A stretch of 60,967 nucleotides of DNA, from contig CALVNS010000014.1 in assembly GCA_944349855.1 (NCBI GenBank), positions 1-60,967 on the forward strand. Direction: 5' to 3'. The notes below the pieces were generated by a model that did no database searches, was not told where the DNA came from, and worked only from the letters and a program-made list of their open reading frames with translations. Positions 28,890-37,957 of this stretch are shown piece after piece (positions within the stretch are counted from its first letter, which is position 1; every line of letters begins with the position of its first letter). The DNA comes from an uncultured Eubacteriales bacterium. GTDB taxonomy: Bacteria; Bacillota; Clostridia; Christensenellales; Aristaeellaceae. The translations under genes and the position numbers were made by a program.

Positions 28890-29873
28890 TCAGCGCCCGG
28901 TCAGGCGCGCGTACAGGCGCAGGAACAGGGCGGGACTGGCGCGCAGCAGGATGCCCTGCCGCCGCACGGAGGCGTCTTCGCTGCGCAGGGCAAAGCCGCT
29001 CAGTTCCCGCCTGTGCGCGCGCAGGAAGGCGACTGCCTCGCGCCGCACGTCGCCCGTCAGGCCGTAGGCGGGAATGTTCTTGCCCACGGAGAGCGCGATC
29101 TGCCCGACGCGGCGGCGCAGCATTGCGCGCCCTGGCGTGTCGGAAAGGCCATCCGCCAGGGCGTTCAACCGCCGGCACACCTCGAGGTAGGAGGCACACC
29201 ATGCGGCGCTGCGCGAGAACGAGCGCATGATGCTGCCCTCGCGCTGGCGGTAGCGCACGAGCGTGCGGTCGCTCATCGCGGCGCGCCCCGCCAGCAGCAG
29301 CGCGGGCGTCTGGAACAGCTCGTCCTCAAAGAGCAGCCCCTCCGCCATGCGCAGGCCATGCGCCTCCAGAAATGCGCGCCGGTAGATGCACTGCCACACC
29401 ATCGGCTCATATACTTCGGCGCGGCATTGCTGTGCAAAGAGCGCGTCGCCGGCCATGGCATCGCACGGCGGGGGCACAGGCGCGGGCAGCGGCGCGCCGG
29501 TGTCGTCGTCAAAGGGGGCAAAGCGCGCCTTGACCACGTCCAGCTCCTCGCGGGCCATGCGCTCGCACAGCGGGAGCAGGTTCTCCACTTCGGGCACGTC
29601 GTCGCTGTCCAGAAAGAACACGTACTCTCCCCGCGCCGCATCCAGGCCCGTGTTGCGCGCAGCGGACAGGCCGCCGTTTTGCGTGCGCTCGATCACACGC
29701 ATCGACGGACAGCGCGCGCAGAACGCGTCGGCGATGGCGCGGCTGCCGTCCGGGCCGCAGTCGTCGATGAGCAGCACCTCGACGCAGTCGGGCGGCAGCG
29801 CGCACAGCGGCTCCAGGCACGCGGCGATGTAGCGCTCCACCCCGTAAAAGGGAACGATGATGGAAAGCAGCAT
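28890..29873 (-). CDS. Glycosyltransferase family 2
   Basis: The 327-residue enzyme has a GT-A fold start (LSIIVPFYGVERYIAACLE), the nucleotide-binding VLLIDDCGPDGS near residue 33-44, NGGLSAARNTGLDAARGEYV near 66-85 and the metal-binding FFLDSDD near 86-92. The C-terminal part is variable and holds no membrane helix. It likely adds sugars to a cell-surface glycan. It follows the PHP-UvrD gene by 15 bases; the combination appears accidental in function. Start ATG 29873 follows GGAGGAGACGC. Confidence 0.9.
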   Translation of the reverse strand: MLLSIIVPFYGVERYIAACLEPLCALPPDCVEVLLIDDCGPDGSRAIADAFCARCPSMRVIERTQNGGLSAARNTGLDAARGEYVFFLDSDDVPEVENLLPLCERMAREELDVVKARFAPFDDDTGAPLPAPVPPPCDAMAGDALFAQQCRAEVYEPMVWQCIYRRAFLEAHGLRMAEGLLFEDELFQTPALLLAGRAAMSDRTLVRYRQREGSIMRSFSRSAAWCASYLEVCRRLNALADGLSDTPGRAMLRRRVGQIALSVGKNIPAYGLTGDVRREAVAFLRAHRRELSGFALRSEDASVRRQGILLRASPALFLRLYARLTGR

Positions 29874-29888
29874 GCGTCTCCTCCTCCC

Positions 29889-32800
29889 TCACAGAAAGCT
29901 GAGCTGGCGGCCCTCCGCGGGGCGGGATGCGCCGTGCGCCCGCTCCCGCCGCAGACAATCGCCGGGCAGATCCCGCACGAACAGCGAAGGTGCGCCGCAG
30001 GAGAGCAGGATCAGCTCTTCTCTTGCACGCGTCATGCCCACGTACAGCAGGCGGCGCTCCTCCTGCTCATCCGTCTGAAGGCCCTGCTGGCGCAGCGGCA
30101 ACAGGCCGTCGGAAAGCCCCGGCAAAAAGACGACGGGAAACTCCAGCCCCTTTGCGCCGTGCAGCGTCATCAGGCGCACGGCCTCGGGCGTGTAGGAGCG
30201 GCCCGCGCTGCGGCTCACGTCCGCCTCGCTTCCCAGCGCGACGGCGTCCAGCAGCGAGGAAAGGCTCGCATGCAGGTCGGCAATGCACAGCAGCCGCTCC
30301 AGTGCGGGCGACGCGGCTACGCCCTGCGCAAGCATCCAGGCCTCGATCAGCTTGCGCGGGCGCTCCCGGTTGGCGCGCGCGCCGAGCGACGCGGCCAGGG
30401 CAAGCGCCGCTTCGTCTGCAGGCTGGGCGGACTCGGGATGGAGCGCCAGGCGCAGCCCGTGCAGGCAGGCGAGAACCTGCTCGTCCTCGAGCGTGGCGTC
30501 CCGCCCCGTGACGACATAGGGAATGCCCTCCTTGCGCAGGCACAGCTCCAGCGCATCGGCCTGACGATGCGTGCGATAGAGCACCGCGAAGTCCGAAAAG
30601 CCGCGCTCCGCGCCCGCGCGCGCCTGTTCCTGCGCGGCGAGCATGTCCACCCCGCCGACCATGCGGCCGATCTCCTTGGTGATGAACAGCGCCTGCGAAA
30701 ACTCGTCCGGCGCTTCAACCAGGCGCACCCGCGGTCCGTCCGGCCGGTGGGGCGTCAGCAAGTCCTGCGCATGCCCGACGATGGGCAGCGCGCAGCGCAG
30801 CACCTGCGGGGTGGAGCGGTAGTTGTCCGTCAGGCGCACGACGCGCGCATCCGGCCGCGCTTCGAGAAAGCGCTCAAAGCAGCGTGCATCCGCGCCGCGA
30901 AAGCCGTAGATCGACTGATCCGGGTCGCCGATGACGAAGACGGACTGGCTCTCGCGGCTCCACGCGTCGACCAGCAGGCGCTGTACCGGGTTGATGTCCT
31001 GAAACTCGTCGACGAGCAGGTGTGTGAACGGCGCGCGCGGTACAGACGCGTCGAGCGCCAGCGCGCGCAGCAGCAGCCCGTCAAAGTCGATCAGCCCGCG
31101 CGCCGAAAGCCGCGCGTCGTAGGCGGCGACGGCCTCCTGCGGGACATCCGACTCGAGGCCCGACTTGTGCCGCGAGATCTCCGCAAGCAGCCGCTTCGGC
31201 GTGGTCTTCAGAGCGAGCGCCTGTATGACCTCGGCTGCGCAGGCCAGCGCCTGCGCACCATCGGCGAGCGACTCGCGCCCCGAACTTGCAAGGCCGGGCA
31301 GGCGCAGGCAGATCGCGTGGAACGTGCCGATTGTCATGGCACGCGCGGCGCGGCGGCCCAGGCGCTGTTCCAGGCGCTCGCGCATCTCGCCCGCGGCCTG
31401 GTTGGTGAACGTGACCGCCGTGATGCGGGCCGGCGGCACGCGGCGCGCCTGCACCAGGTGCGCGATGCGCTCCACGAGCGTCTTGGTCTTGCCCGTGCCC
31501 GGTCCGGCGATGACCGCAACCGCGCGCTCCGGGGCGCAGACGGCCTCCTGCTGGCGCGGATTGAGCGCATCGGCGCGCGGGATGGACGCTGGAGCTTCAT
31601 CCGGCGCGGGCCTTGCCACTGGCGCCGCGTCACGCTGCCTGCGCTCTGGCGCGGGCGCCGCGCCCAGAAAGGACAGCTGGCCCGCGATGGCCTCGATCTC
31701 ATCCGGGCGCAGGACCTGGATGCGGCCGAAGACGCCGTCATAGCCCGGCGCGGCTTCGACCTCGCCGCAGCGCACGCGGCGGATGCCCTCGGCAACGCAC
31801 GGACCGGCGGCCCGCTCGATGTCCTCCAGCGGCGCCTGGCGCAGAATGAAGAACTCGTCGCCCAGCGCATCCGTCAGCGATTGCAGGCGCTGGGCGGTCT
31901 TCTTGCCTGCGACGGATGCGCCGATGGACGAGGCGACGACCTCCTGCAGCGGTACCAGGCGCTCAAATGGCGGCGCGCCGTCGGGCCTGTAGCCCTCTGG
32001 ACGGTCGGCCAGCTGCGCCGCGCGGTGCGCGACACCCAGCGTCAGGCGCTTGCCGCACACGGGGCACACGCCCTGCGCGCGTTCGGCCTCCTCCGGCGAC
32101 AGGCACTGGTTGCAGGCGCGGTGTCCGTCAAAGTGATACTTGCCCTCCTCCGGAAAGAACTCCAACGTGCCGGCAAAGCCACCCGCCGCTCCTTCCTCCA
32201 GCGCGCGGCGCAGGGCCGCATACGAGGGCTCGATGTCCAGCAGGTTGGCCTCGCGGCCCAGCTTGGCGGGCGAGTGCGCGTCGGAATGGGAGACGAGCGT
32301 GAAGCGGTCCAGCTGCGAGAGCCGCCAGTTCATCGGCGGGTCGGAGGAGAGCCCCGTCTCCACGGCGTGCACGTATCCGGTCAGGTCGCCGAAGCACGCC
32401 TCGACCGTGTCGAAGCCGGAGAACGCCCCGAACATCGAGAAGTGCGGCGTCCAGATGTGCGCTGGGATGAAGACCGTCTCCGGGCACACGTCCAGCGCGA
32501 TTTCGAGCAGGTCGCGGCTGGAAAGCCCCAGAATCGGACGTCCGTCGGAATGCAGGTTGCAGCCGAGGGCCTCCAGGCGGCGAGAGAACGCCTCCGCCTG
32601 CTCCAGCCCCGGCATCAGGATGACGTTGTGCACCTTACGTGTACGCCCATCCTGCTTGTAGATCGAGCTGATCTCGGCGGAGAGGACGAAACGCGGCTGC
32701 ACGTCGGGCGCGCCGGGCTGGCGCAGGTCTGCGCGCAGGCGGTACAGGCCGTCCTCGGCGGGCACGAGCTTGTCCATGAGCTCTGCGCGCCAGGCGGGGT

Positions 32801-32930
32801 GCGTGAAGTCGCCCGTACCGACCAGGCCGATGCCCTTGCGCCGCGCCCACCACTCCAGCTGCTCGGGCACGCAGTCCGCGCTGGTGGCGCGTGAATACCT
32901 CGAATGGATGTGCAGGTCGGCGATGATCAT
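29889..32930 (-). CDS. PHP-domain phosphoesterase fused to a UvrD/PcrA-type superfamily 1 helicase
   Basis: One 1013-residue protein. The N-terminal ~300 residues are a PHP metal-dependent phosphoesterase of the TIGR00375 type, with DLHIHSRYSRATS at residues 5-17 and later VSHSDAHSPAKLG. Next comes a zinc-binding knuckle (CNQCLSPEEA then CPVCGKRL, near 322-346) and a helix-hairpin-helix-like stretch (LTDALGDEFFILRQAPLEDI). From about 450 the UvrD helicase begins: LNPRQQEAVCA, Walker A GPGTGKTKT near 472, DEFQDINP near 640, GDPDQSIYGFRGAD, TDNYRSTPQVL and near the end LMTLHGAKGLEFPVVF and YVGMTRAREEL. ATG 32930 is used; the frame upstream lies before the promoter. It is probably a repair or anti-invader protein. 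Confidence 0.93.
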   Translation of the reverse strand: MIIADLHIHSRYSRATSADCVPEQLEWWARRKGIGLVGTGDFTHPAWRAELMDKLVPAEDGLYRLRADLRQPGAPDVQPRFVLSAEISSIYKQDGRTRKVHNVILMPGLEQAEAFSRRLEALGCNLHSDGRPILGLSSRDLLEIALDVCPETVFIPAHIWTPHFSMFGAFSGFDTVEACFGDLTGYVHAVETGLSSDPPMNWRLSQLDRFTLVSHSDAHSPAKLGREANLLDIEPSYAALRRALEEGAAGGFAGTLEFFPEEGKYHFDGHRACNQCLSPEEAERAQGVCPVCGKRLTLGVAHRAAQLADRPEGYRPDGAPPFERLVPLQEVVASSIGASVAGKKTAQRLQSLTDALGDEFFILRQAPLEDIERAAGPCVAEGIRRVRCGEVEAAPGYDGVFGRIQVLRPDEIEAIAGQLSFLGAAPAPERRQRDAAPVARPAPDEAPASIPRADALNPRQQEAVCAPERAVAVIAGPGTGKTKTLVERIAHLVQARRVPPARITAVTFTNQAAGEMRERLEQRLGRRAARAMTIGTFHAICLRLPGLASSGRESLADGAQALACAAEVIQALALKTTPKRLLAEISRHKSGLESDVPQEAVAAYDARLSARGLIDFDGLLLRALALDASVPRAPFTHLLVDEFQDINPVQRLLVDAWSRESQSVFVIGDPDQSIYGFRGADARCFERFLEARPDARVVRLTDNYRSTPQVLRCALPIVGHAQDLLTPHRPDGPRVRLVEAPDEFSQALFITKEIGRMVGGVDMLAAQEQARAGAERGFSDFAVLYRTHRQADALELCLRKEGIPYVVTGRDATLEDEQVLACLHGLRLALHPESAQPADEAALALAASLGARANRERPRKLIEAWMLAQGVAASPALERLLCIADLHASLSSLLDAVALGSEADVSRSAGRSYTPEAVRLMTLHGAKGLEFPVVFLPGLSDGLLPLRQQGLQTDEQEERRLLYVGMTRAREELILLSCGAPSLFVRDLPGDCLRRERAHGASRPAEGRQLSFL

Positions 32931-32961
32931 GGCTGTCCCCCCACGGCATAGCGATATGTCC

Positions 32962-32990
32962 ATGATACCCCCTTTTGCCAGCGCGCGCAA
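32962..32990 (-). promoter_or_regulatory. Promoter of the PHP-UvrD operon
   Basis: Minus-strand TTGCGC and TATCAT are 17 bases apart, about 30 bases ahead of the helicase start. It is divergent from the glycosyltransferase promoter. Confidence 0.6.
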
Positions 32991-33009
32991 GAGGGGAATG
33001 GAAAGGGGC

Positions 33010-33038
33010 TTGCCGTTCCCCGACGGATGTGCGATAAT
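33010..33038 (+). promoter_or_regulatory. Promoter of the glycosyltransferase pair
   Basis: TTGCCG and GATAAT are 17 bases apart, 34 bases ahead of ATG 33073, which also has AAAGGAGGG. Confidence 0.6.
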
Positions 33039-33072
33039 AGAGGGCGCAAGCGATGGCGAAAGGAGGGCGCGC

Positions 33073-34041
33073 ATGGTCAGCGTGATCGTGATCGGCAAGG
33101 ACGAGGGCGAGGGCATCAGCCGGTGCCTGCAGAGCGTGCGCGCCGCCCTGGAGGGCGCGCTGCCCTATGAGATGATCTACGTCGACTCCCACTCGAGGGA
33201 CGATTCCCTGACGCGCGCGCAGGCGCTGGGCGCGCGCTGCTTTGTGCCGGCCGATGCGCGCACGACGCCCGCGCTGGGGCGCTGGGTCGGCATGCAGGCC
33301 GCCCTGGGCGAGACGCTGCTCTTCCTCGACGGCGACATGACGCTCTCGCCCGGCTTTGTGCAGGCAGGGCTTGCGGCGATGGACAGGGGATATGCCGGCG
33401 CGTGCGGCATCCGGCGCGACGTGTACGTGAAGGACGGGCGCGTCGTGGGCGAGTGTGAAAATTACTTCGGCTGCCGGGCGGCGCGCACTGCGCCGGAATT
33501 CGGCGGCGCGGTGATGCTGCAAAGAGACGCCCTGCTGGAGGCCGGCGGATGGAACCCGGACGTGGAGACCTGCGAGGAGGCGGAGCTGCACGCGCGGCTG
33601 CGCAGGCGCGGCCTGTCGGTCGTCGAGCTGCCAGTGCCGATGATCACCCACACCGACCGCGTGCGCGACGCGCGCGGTTTTTTCGGTACGGTATTCACGC
33701 GCCGCCGTCTCGGGCAGGGGCAGGCGCTGCGCTGTGCGCTGCGCGCGGGCAGCGCTGGACAGCTGCTGCTGTGCGACCGGCCCACGCGGCTGTGGGCGCT
33801 ACAGGCGCTCTGTCTGATCGCCAGCGTCCTGTTGGGGCTGCTCGTGGGCGGCCTTGCGGGACTGGCCGCCTTTGCCGCCGCAGAGGCGCTCTGTCAGGCG
33901 GCGATGTTGCTTGCACTGCGCCGGCAGGGGCATGCGCGCTCGCTCGTATCCGCCTGGCTGCTGCTCGTCTATATGCCAGCGGGCATGGCCTCGCTACAAA
34001 AGCGCGGGACCGGTTTTGCGCAGTGGGAGGGAACGGCATGA
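33073..34041 (+). CDS. Membrane-associated family 2 glycosyltransferase
   Basis: The 322-residue enzyme starts MVSVIVIGKDEGEGISRCLQ, with EMIYVDSHSRDDS near 33-45 and the metal-binding LLFLDGDMTLS near 82-92. GGWNPDVETCEEAELHARLR is the usual acceptor region ED/EExD. Two or three membrane helices follow at residues ~235-285 and ~290-310, anchoring the catalytic domain at the inner face. The next gene encodes another glycosyltransferase with a four-base overlap, so they probably act on the same polymer. Start ATG 33073 follows AAAGGAGGG. Confidence 0.91.
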   Translation: MVSVIVIGKDEGEGISRCLQSVRAALEGALPYEMIYVDSHSRDDSLTRAQALGARCFVPADARTTPALGRWVGMQAALGETLLFLDGDMTLSPGFVQAGLAAMDRGYAGACGIRRDVYVKDGRVVGECENYFGCRAARTAPEFGGAVMLQRDALLEAGGWNPDVETCEEAELHARLRRRGLSVVELPVPMITHTDRVRDARGFFGTVFTRRRLGQGQALRCALRAGSAGQLLLCDRPTRLWALQALCLIASVLLGLLVGGLAGLAAFAAAEALCQAAMLLALRRQGHARSLVSAWLLLVYMPAGMASLQKRGTGFAQWEGTA

Positions 34042-35042
34042 ACAGACCGCTTGTCAGCTTTGCCGTCGTCGCCTATAACGCGGAGCGCTGCCTGCCGGAG
34101 CTGCTTGCAGACCTGGCGGCGCAGGATTATCCGCTCGAGCGCGTCGAAGCCCTGCTGGTGGACAGCGCCTCAACGGATGGCACGCGCGCCGTGATGGAGA
34201 ACTTTGCCCGAACGGCGCCCATGTGCGTGCGAGTACTGGATAACCCAGCGCGCTGGCTCGCCCCCGGCATCAACGTGGCGCTGGACGCGGCAAGTGGCGA
34301 CCTGTTCGTTCGTCTGGATGCGCACGCGCGCATCCCCCGGGACTTTCTCTCGCGCAACGTACAGGCCATCAACGCGGGGGAGGACATCGTCGGCGGCCGC
34401 GTGGAGGGCAGCGTACCCGGCACGCCCTGGCAGGCCGTGCTGACCGCGCTGGACACCTCGCGCTTTGCAGGCGGGGCGGCTCCCTTTCGAAACGCGGGCG
34501 CGGCGCGCGACGTGGATACGCTCGCCTATGCGATGTACCGGCGCGCGGTGTACGACGCGGTGGGACGCTACGACGAGCGCCTGCGGCGTACGGAGGACAA
34601 TGAGATGCACCGCCGCATGCGCTGCGCGGGCTACCGGTTTCACTACTGCCCGGAGATTCACTCGTTTCACGCGGCGCGCGCGTCGCTGCGCGGCCAGCTG
34701 CGTCAGAAGTGGGGCAATGGACTGTGGGTGGGGCGCACGATGCGCGTGGCGCCGCGTTGCTTTGCACCGCGCCACTTCATCCCTGCGCTGTTTGTGCTCG
34801 CGCTGCTGGTGGGTGCGGCGCTCTCATGCTGCAGTCTGCCCTGGCCGTTATACGCGTTGCTGTGCGCTTATGGCGCGCTGGATGTGGGCTTCAGCGTGCA
34901 TGCAGCACTCCACGCGCCAATCGGCCGGGCGCTGTGCGCGGTGGCGCTGCCCTTTCTGTTTCCGAGCGTGCACGTCGTCTATGGCCTGGGCACGTTGTGC
35001 GGGCTGCTGACGATGGGCAGCGTCGTCAAACAAAAGCGATAA
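34038..35042 (+). CDS. Membrane-associated family 2 glycosyltransferase (succinoglycan synthase-like)
   Basis: The 334-residue enzyme resembles ExoA-type glycosyltransferases: LVSFAVVAYNAERCLPELLA, ALLVDSASTDGTRAVM, the acceptor strand DLFVRLDAHARIPRDFL with LDAHA replacing DxD near 92-98, and RTEDNEMHRRMRCAGYR. Three C-terminal helices (residues ~245-330) anchor it. The TEDNEMxxRxR motif and RLDAH signature are typical for this branch. It overlaps the previous glycosyltransferase by ATGA. Confidence 0.91.
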   Translation: MNRPLVSFAVVAYNAERCLPELLADLAAQDYPLERVEALLVDSASTDGTRAVMENFARTAPMCVRVLDNPARWLAPGINVALDAASGDLFVRLDAHARIPRDFLSRNVQAINAGEDIVGGRVEGSVPGTPWQAVLTALDTSRFAGGAAPFRNAGAARDVDTLAYAMYRRAVYDAVGRYDERLRRTEDNEMHRRMRCAGYRFHYCPEIHSFHAARASLRGQLRQKWGNGLWVGRTMRVAPRCFAPRHFIPALFVLALLVGAALSCCSLPWPLYALLCAYGALDVGFSVHAALHAPIGRALCAVALPFLFPSVHVVYGLGTLCGLLTMGSVVKQKR

Positions 35043-35066
35043 ACGAAGGAAAGAAGGATATACATC

Positions 35067-35543
35067 ATGGCCATCGATCAGGTCAGGGCATACCTCAAGG
35101 CATTCGGAGCGGATGGACGCATCCTGGAGTTTCCCGTCTCCAGCGCGACCGTCGCGTTGGCAGCGCAGGCGCTGGGCTGCGAGGAGGCGCGCATCGCCAA
35201 GACGCTTTCGTTCGCGCAGGGCGATGGCTGCATGCTCATCGTCGCGGCGGGCGACGCGAAGGTTGACAACGCAAAGTTCAAGGCGCGCTTTGCCATGAAG
35301 GCGAAGATGCTCTCGCCGGACGACGCGCAGCGGCTCGTCGGACACGCGGTCGGCGGGGTGTGCCCGTTCGGCGTGAACGCGGGCGTGCCGGTCTATCTGG
35401 ATGAATCGCTGCGCCGCTTTGAGACGGTGTTCCCGGCCTGCGGCAGCACCAACAGCGCAATCGAGCTGACGCTCGAGGAGCTGGAGCGCTTTTCGCGCGC
35501 GGAGGGCTGGGTAGACGTGTGCAAGGGCTGGCGGGAAGCGTAA
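35067..35543 (+). CDS. YbaK/aminoacyl-tRNA deacylase-domain protein
   Basis: YbaK/ProX proteins remove wrongly attached amino acids from tRNA. The 158-residue product covers the whole domain: EFPVSSATVALAAQALGCEEARIAKTLSFAQG with the conserved IAKTL lysine near residue 43, GDAKVDNAKFKARF, and VGGVCPFGVNAGVPVYLDESL with the conserved GG..PF pattern near 95-110. The late stretch FPACGSTNSAIELTLEEL is typical of the YbaK-like branch. It lies 24 bases after the glycosyltransferase; function in that transcript is not obvious. Confidence 0.92.
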   Translation: MAIDQVRAYLKAFGADGRILEFPVSSATVALAAQALGCEEARIAKTLSFAQGDGCMLIVAAGDAKVDNAKFKARFAMKAKMLSPDDAQRLVGHAVGGVCPFGVNAGVPVYLDESLRRFETVFPACGSTNSAIELTLEELERFSRAEGWVDVCKGWREA

Positions 35544-35555
35544 GGCAATGAAAAC

Positions 35556-35594
35556 GAACGATGCGCCGCAGGAATTTCCTGCGGCGCATTGTTC
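35556..35594. terminator. Bidirectional hairpin between convergent genes
   Basis: ATGCGCCGCAGGA and TCCTGCGGCGCAT form a perfect 13-bp stem with a three-base loop; GAAC and GTTC extend it after a one-base mismatch. Confidence 0.7.
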
Positions 35595-35600
35595 GCTGTG

Positions 35601-36911
35601 TCATACCCGCTTGACCGTCTGCGCGACGCGCGCGAGCACATCGTCCAGCTTTCCGTCCTCATAGAGGCGGTAGACCGTCTCGCCGAAGAGCGAGTTGGCC
35701 CAGGCGAACCACGGCCGGGTGAAGTCTTCCGGCTTGGCCGGATCAAAGCTCTCGTGCATGAACCGCGTGCCGGCATGTGTCGTCAGCAGCTGCGTCAGAA
35801 GCCCGGCGATCTCCTCCATGGAGTCGCTCGTCAGCGCCTGCATGCACAGCGCGATGGGCCAGATGTAGCCGGCGGGCGTATGCGGCGAACCGACGCCCTG
35901 CGCGTGCGGCCCCTCGTAGAAGAAGCGGTTGTCCTGGCTGAGCACGAAGGCACGCGTGCGCAGGTAGAGCGGGTCGTCCTTCTGGCAAAGCCCCAGGTAG
36001 GGCAGCGAAAGCAGGCTGGGCACGTTTGCATCATCCATGAGTGTGTAGTGCCCCAGACCGTCGGTCTCGTAGGCAAAGATCTGGCCGTGGTTGGGATGCT
36101 CGACCAGCGCATATTTGGCCACGCCGTCGAGTATCTCCTCGCGCAGGGCGGTGGCCTCGCGCGCGAGCGCCTCATCGTCCAGCAGCGCGGCGAAATACGC
36201 GGCGTCGGCCATCACACCCGCCGCGAACAGGTTCGAGGGCACCAGGTAGCCCAGGCGGCAGGCATCGTCGCTGGGACGGAAGCCCGACCACGTCATGCCC
36301 GTGTACACGACGCGTTCGCCGTGGCCGTTGCGCGTGAGCGTGTCCGAAGGCGGGCAGTTGGTGCGGATGAAATAGTAGGGGCTGTGCTCATGGTTCTGCT
36401 CGCGGCGAAAGACCTCCACGATGGCGCGCATGCCCCGGTGGAACGCGTCGGTCAGAAAGGCCGTGGAGCCCGTCTGAGCGCGGTATACGTGCGCCAGGTG
36501 CAGCGGCGCGCACAGCGAATCGATCTCATACTTGCGCTCCCAGATCCAGGGCCCCTGTGCCGGCTCGTCTTCGGACCACTTGGCGCCCGTCGGCCCGTCG
36601 TTGAACGCATTGGCATACGGGTCAATCAGCACACAGCGCATCTGTCGTTCGATGACGCCCTCGATGAAGCGCGCGACGTCGGGATCGTCCGCGAAGCGCA
36701 CGTAGTGCATGACCTGCGCCATGGAGTCGCGCAGCCACATCGCGGGAATGTCGCCCGTGATGATGAAGGGCAGGCCATCGTCCCGCTCCTGATACGTCGT
36801 CTCCAGGGTGTTCATGAAGCATTGATGAAACATCTTGGGCAGGCCGGGGATCGCGGCCAGCTGCGCTTCGACGGGCGCGAGCCGCCCGGCGATGGTCTGA
36901 CGAATGTCCAT
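35601..36911 (-). CDS. Glycoside hydrolase family 125, exo-alpha-1,6-mannosidase-like
   Basis: GH125 enzymes release non-reducing terminal alpha-1,6-mannose from glycans such as N-glycan or yeast mannan cores. The 436-residue product has the usual length and motifs: [20 protein letters not shown] near residues 52-71 (with the conserved MWLRDS), [11 protein letters not shown] near 97-107, [14 protein letters not shown] near 126-139, [12 protein letters not shown] near 206-217 and [27 protein letters not shown] near 388-414. No signal peptide is seen, so it is cytoplasmic and would act on imported oligosaccharides. ATG 36911 follows GGGAGG. Confidence 0.93.
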   Translation of the reverse strand: MDIRQTIAGRLAPVEAQLAAIPGLPKMFHQCFMNTLETTYQERDDGLPFIITGDIPAMWLRDSMAQVMHYVRFADDPDVARFIEGVIERQMRCVLIDPYANAFNDGPTGAKWSEDEPAQGPWIWERKYEIDSLCAPLHLAHVYRAQTGSTAFLTDAFHRGMRAIVEVFRREQNHEHSPYYFIRTNCPPSDTLTRNGHGERVVYTGMTWSGFRPSDDACRLGYLVPSNLFAAGVMADAAYFAALLDDEALAREATALREEILDGVAKYALVEHPNHGQIFAYETDGLGHYTLMDDANVPSLLSLPYLGLCQKDDPLYLRTRAFVLSQDNRFFYEGPHAQGVGSPHTPAGYIWPIALCMQALTSDSMEEIAGLLTQLLTTHAGTRFMHESFDPAKPEDFTRPWFAWANSLFGETVYRLYEDGKLDDVLARVAQTVKRV

Positions 36912-36948
36912 GCAAAACCTCCCTTTCTTCGCTTGCATCTCTACGCAC

Positions 36949-36977
36949 AGTATAGCGGAAGAAGGCCGAAAAAGCAA
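36949..36977 (-). promoter_or_regulatory. Promoter of the GH125 gene
   Basis: Minus-strand TTGCTT and TATACT are 17 bases apart, about 38 bases ahead of ATG 36911. Confidence 0.7.
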
Positions 36978-37115
36978 GCGGCGCGCGGTGCGGGCAATCT
37001 TCGATCAATGGCAAGAAAATGGAGGAAAGATAAAATATATCATGTAAAAAGACAGAAGAAATGGAGAGAAAATAAAAAAGAGCGGGCCCAAAACCCGCTC
37101 TTGTGGAGAATTGAA

Positions 37116-37904
37116 TCAGAACGCTGCGACGACCGCGCCACCGTAGGTCTCGTTGATGAAGGTGCGGATCTCTTCGCTGTTGAGCACTTCCTTGAGCGCG
37201 GCGACGTAGGGCTCGTTTTCGTTGCCTTCCTTGACGACGACCACGTTCAGGTACGGGGACTCGGAGCCTTCAATCGCCACGGAGTCCTCGATCGGGTTCA
37301 AGCCCGCGCCCAGCGCATAGTTGCCATTGATGACAGCGAAGTCCACATCCGGCAGCATGAGGGGCAGCTGGGCGGCCTCGGCCTCCAGAATGTTTACATT
37401 GTACGGGTTTTCCACGATGTCCAGCTTGGTCGCGGTGACGCCAGCGCCCTCCTTGAGGGTGATGATGTCCAGGGTCTCCAGCAGCAGCAGCGCGCGGGCT
37501 TCGTTGGTCGTGTCGTTGGGCACGGCGATCGTCGCGCCCTCAGCGAGGTTCTCCAGCGTGTCGCCCTTGCCAGCGAAGACGGCCATCGGCTCGATGTGCA
37601 CGCCGAAGGCGCTCACCAGGTGGGTGCCGTTCTGCTCGTTGAAGTCATTCAGGTACGGCAGATGCTGGAAGTAGTTGGCGTCGAGCTCGCCGGATTCAGT
37701 GGCCGTATTGGGCAGGATGTAGTCGGTGAACTCAACAACCTCGAGTTCATAGCCCTTTTCCAGCAGGGCGTCCTTGGCGGCGTTGAGGATCTCAGCGTGC
37801 GGGGACGGGGATGCACCCACGCGGATCTTCTCCGCGGCCAGCGCAAGGTTGGACAGGCTCAATGCGAACACCAGCACGAGAACAAATGCGACAAACTTTT
37901 TCAT
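37116..37904 (-). CDS. metQ: Methionine ABC transporter substrate-binding protein, non-lipidated
   Basis: MetQ/NlpA proteins capture methionine for the MetNI importer. The 262-residue product has a signal peptide (MKKFVAFVLVLVFALSLSNL, cleavage likely after ALA near 23) and the family motifs EKIRVGASPSPHAEIL, DYILPNTATESGELDANYFQH and AVPNDTTNEARALLLLE. The usual lipobox cysteine is missing, so the protein seems to be released or held by other means, which is unusual for a Gram-positive binding protein. It overlaps the metI gene region closely (53 bases downstream). ATG 37904 is chosen over the longer frame. Confidence 0.93.
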   Translation of the reverse strand: MKKFVAFVLVLVFALSLSNLALAAEKIRVGASPSPHAEILNAAKDALLEKGYELEVVEFTDYILPNTATESGELDANYFQHLPYLNDFNEQNGTHLVSAFGVHIEPMAVFAGKGDTLENLAEGATIAVPNDTTNEARALLLLETLDIITLKEGAGVTATKLDIVENPYNVNILEAEAAQLPLMLPDVDFAVINGNYALGAGLNPIEDSVAIEGSESPYLNVVVVKEGNENEPYVAALKEVLNSEEIRTFINETYGGAVVAAF

Positions 37905-37957
37905 ATGGGAACACTCCTTCTCTTTTTTGATGGGCTGTGTATATGAGCGTCCGGCGG

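Noticed and set aside
29013-32894. Very long open frame (about 1290 codons) on the plus strand
   Set aside because: It is antisense to the glycosyltransferase and PHP-UvrD genes, is rich in Arg, Ala, Gln and His with no motifs, and arises from high GC content.
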